Source of the DNA: Pelodera strongyloides
Lineage: Eukaryota > Nematoda > Chromadorea > Rhabditida > Rhabditidae
NCBI GenBank assembly: GCA_036852015.1
Contig: JAANDG010000059.1
Coordinates: 1 to 64,000, forward strand
Length of the DNA stretch: 64,000 nucleotides
Direction of reading: 5' to 3'
In this document: in pieces, positions 61,542 through 64,000 of the stretch
Position numbering within the stretch: position 1 is the stretch's first letter
Layout: every line of letters begins with the position of its first letter
Translations under genes and position numbers: made by a program
Notes under the pieces: model-generated
Told to the model about the DNA's origin: nothing
The model's database searches: none
What the model saw: the letters and a program-made list of their open reading frames with translations, nothing else

Positions 61542-63117
61542 ATGGAAATGGTACCATCAATGGACGACTTGTTGGATGAGCTAGAAGATGAAGAGAAAAG
61601 AGTAAAGCCAGAAACACGAGCTGGTAGATCTGTCTTGGATACTGGTTAGTTTTTTTTAAATGTATTTTTGTCCAACGTTTAATCGAACTTCTGTTTTCGA
61701 CCGTGAAAATGAATAGGGTTACTTGTGCATTGACTTTGGCTGATGGTGTACTCTGACTCGGCAGGCTACTTGATGTTCCCTCTCGGTTTTTATCTTAGAT
61801 TATTTTTTAAGGCCGCGTACAATTAAGTTTATTGAGTATGTTGAAAACTGTATTTACTTAGGTCAGAATATATCCTGCGGCATGTTGCCGCCTTCGAAAG
61901 AGTTGGCTGCGTTGCCATTAAAAAGCCAGCAAGATCAAGATCGTATGAAGGAGAAAAGAGGTCTCAGCTATTCATATGTTTGTTTCTGACTGTTTCTTGT
62001 CGACCTTTTTATATGCAACATGAATGAGTAATATGTCTTTTCTTCTACATCAAGTTATAGGCTGCTGTTTATTTGAGGATATGTTTTTCCATATTTACAA
62101 TAGTGCCATGTATTTGTTTGTAAAGTAAAGTAATTTATATATAACTTATTCCAGAACTGTACGCTGCTGCGGAGTGCGTTCTTCCAGTCGTTCCACCTAT
62201 TTCTTCTATGCCTCCATCGCCGCGCGCTTTACCATTGGACAAACGGGTAACTTTTGATTTATACGAAAACAACTTTATACAGATACGCTCATTACATTAC
62301 GTATATACAATATATCTGTTTCTGTAGAATCCAGTTTCCCTTTTTTGTGGAAGTCGGTTTTCTTCATTTTATCTTATCTCCAGTCTAGGGTGGTGTATAT
62401 TTGCTTAAAAATATGGCAATATCTTTACTCATTACTCGATATCCTGATCATATCTCAGTTTTCTTTGCAGATAAGTCACTCCCCCACGCCTTCTGAGCAT
62501 CCGGCGTTTGATGAAGTTTTCCTGTCGACAGAAGCAGGTATTTTTCCTTTCAATTTGCCTATATACTCAGTTTTTAACAGTTAAGTGAGTTTCACTTTGG
62601 AGCGTTGAGCTGGAGTGGAGCTAAAAGTGATGCAATTTCAGATAATATTTCGAAGTTGCCTCTGACAACGAATGGAGGTTTACAGCCAGATGAGAGACAA
62701 ATGGAATCAGTTAAACAATTGAAGGAGAAGCGCATCTCACTATTCGCCAGTTCATCGGAGGTACGTTTTTTCATTTCTTCTACAAATACCCGTCATATTG
62801 TGGGGATAGTTATGTTGATAAAATCAATCTCTCAAACATGCACAGTTTGTTTGTAAAGCGTGATACCAGTCTGCCGTAGTGTCATCATCCAACCATTAAT
62901 TGTTCGAGACATTAATTGTTCTGCATTATATGAAATAAATGCTTGTTGCAGACGGATACTTCGCGGACGTTACATACCGATGATACGGAATTTCAAGAGG
63001 CGTTGGCCTATTTGGATCTACAGCAGCAGGAGACGTGTGGAAACGAGGAAACGATTACCGCTACCGGTACAAATGAAACGTCAACTGATATATCTACAAC
63101 AACGGCGACCACAACAG
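61542..63117 (+). CDS. 5' part of an unrecognised acidic protein gene
   Basis: Six exons in consistent phase: 61542-61644, 61862-61960, 62155-62246, 62471-62537, 62642-62760, 62952-63117; about 215 residues so far. The gene continues past the window, since the last visible exon ends in phase 1 at a GTAATT donor. It starts MEMVPSMDDLLDELEDEEKR, preceded by CTGTATCAG that could accept a spliced leader. Later pieces include a Pro/Ser-rich stretch (PVVPPISSMPPSPR), a charged QMESVKQLKEKR helix, EFQEALAYLDLQQQ, and a Thr-rich run. It looks largely disordered with short helices. No domain recognised; a cytosolic scaffold or adaptor is only a guess. Confidence 0.75.
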
Positions 63118-63665
63118 GTAATTCGTGCTGCGGAATCGTAGTTTTGAAATCTATTCTTCACACCTCATCTTCGTGCTTGTATGCGCATTTTTGGTCCCTC
63201 GTCCCTAGAGGACCGGTAGGGCACAACTTACATATAACAGTTGTCTAGTACATATAACGTACGTGTTACTACAAACAAACAAACAACCACTAGTTGTTGC
63301 TACTGGTACTGATGCCGTAAACTTTCCTTCTGGGTGACGAAGTATCAAAAGGCGCTAGGCGCAGTCGCTATAAGGCCTCATTGAAACATCAAGAGTTGTG
63401 TTATGGTGGGAATGAAAAATTGAGAACCCGTGCTAGCTACGGTTATTTTACCCTATCAGTTAAGAGTTCACGCATAGCTCTACCCGTCTAAAATTGTTTC
63501 TTATTTTCTGTGACGTTTTTGAGGTAACCGGATAACCCTAAATCGGTTTTGCAAGACATTCTGTGCCCCTTAAAAGAGGAGGCTCACGAGATCTAAGTGT
63601 ACGATTTATTTCTTCTTATCGATAGATGATGGTATTTGCTTCCAAGAAACATGCCTTATGAAGCA
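63118..63665 (+). other. intron sequence of the 61.5 kb gene
   Basis: No exon recognised between the last donor and the SINE. Contains AAACAAACAAACAACC near 63274. Confidence 0.5.
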
Positions 63666-63679
63666 AAAGCTTTTAATTA

Positions 63680-63949
63680 AAGATAAGATAAAGATAAAGT
63701 GAACCGGGTTATATCAACCGAATCCGCGGAAACGGTGCACCGGGGTCCAGCTCAGAGGCTGGACATACTGGCCATTTAAACTTCCCGGTGGCCAATCTGC
63801 TCGGGAAGTCGATTTATCTCCGCTGGTTTTACCCAGCTACCAACTTTTACACCTTTGGTGGGGTGAGGGGGTTCCGGCCGGGATCGAACCGGTGGCGCGG
63901 TGAGCAAGGGCCTTGCCACTTGACTGACTTGACCACGCCCCCCCCCCCC
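63680..63949 (-). mobile_element. tRNA-headed SINE with intact 14-bp target-site duplication
   Basis: A tRNA-like head at the right end of the minus strand (GGCGTGGTCAAGTCAG; CCGGTTCGATCCCGGCC), a body of about 200 bp and a tail of CTTTATCTTATCTT-type repeats. Flanked by identical AAAGCTTTTAATTA at 63666-63679 and 63950-63963. A run of C precedes the head. Confidence 0.9.
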
Positions 63950-64000
63950 AAAGCTTTTAATTAGAAGGAATAAATCAATACTATGGTAAGGAATTTTATC

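Overview
This is a gene-bearing piece of a nematode nuclear genome. The evidence is interstitial telomere-type TTAGGC tracts, many small exons with TTTCAG-type 3' splice sites, a nematode-style CYP2-clan P450, and heavy loads of short inverted-repeat elements and tRNA-headed SINEs. There are no bacterial operons, ribosome-binding sites or CRISPR arrays. All gene models were built by hand from splice sites and reading-frame phase; no alignment was run.

Layout, left to right: part of a small heat shock protein gene (minus, 419-1073); a repeat-dominated 13 kb with two orphan minus-strand exons (4578-4645, 12773-12967) and a 2.6 kb inverted-repeat transposon (6178-8765); an ANKRD13-like ankyrin/GPCR-chaperone gene (plus, 14776-21536); a 7 kb higher-order satellite (21577-28597); a complete 15-exon cytochrome P450 (plus, 30185-35898); convergent with it, a 19-exon secreted or membrane-anchored type-B carboxylesterase (minus, 37467-44214); a RING-finger gene (minus, 47993-50051); a 16-exon 4-coumarate-CoA-ligase-like acyl-CoA synthetase ending in the peroxisomal signal SKL (minus, 50918-56856), with real tRNA-Lys(CTT) and tRNA-Ala(TGC) genes inside two of its introns; a repeat-rich stretch with an inverted relative of the satellite (59930-61060); and the 5' part of an unrecognised acidic protein gene (plus, 61542-63117, running off the window).

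The genes do not form one pathway, although the P450, carboxylesterase and acyl-CoA synthetase are all lipid or xenobiotic metabolism enzymes that happen to be neighbours. The most unusual signals are structural. TTAA-flanked MITE families end 7-29 bp upstream of 3' splice sites in five introns, with a sixth partial case. Short tandem duplications span splice sites in several genes. The satellite's 129-bp and 126-bp units keep the same peptide reading frame at two inverted loci. Two adjacent near-perfect stem-loops lie between the convergent P450 and esterase genes. Three one-base frame discrepancies in otherwise intact genes look like assembly indels rather than pseudogenes.
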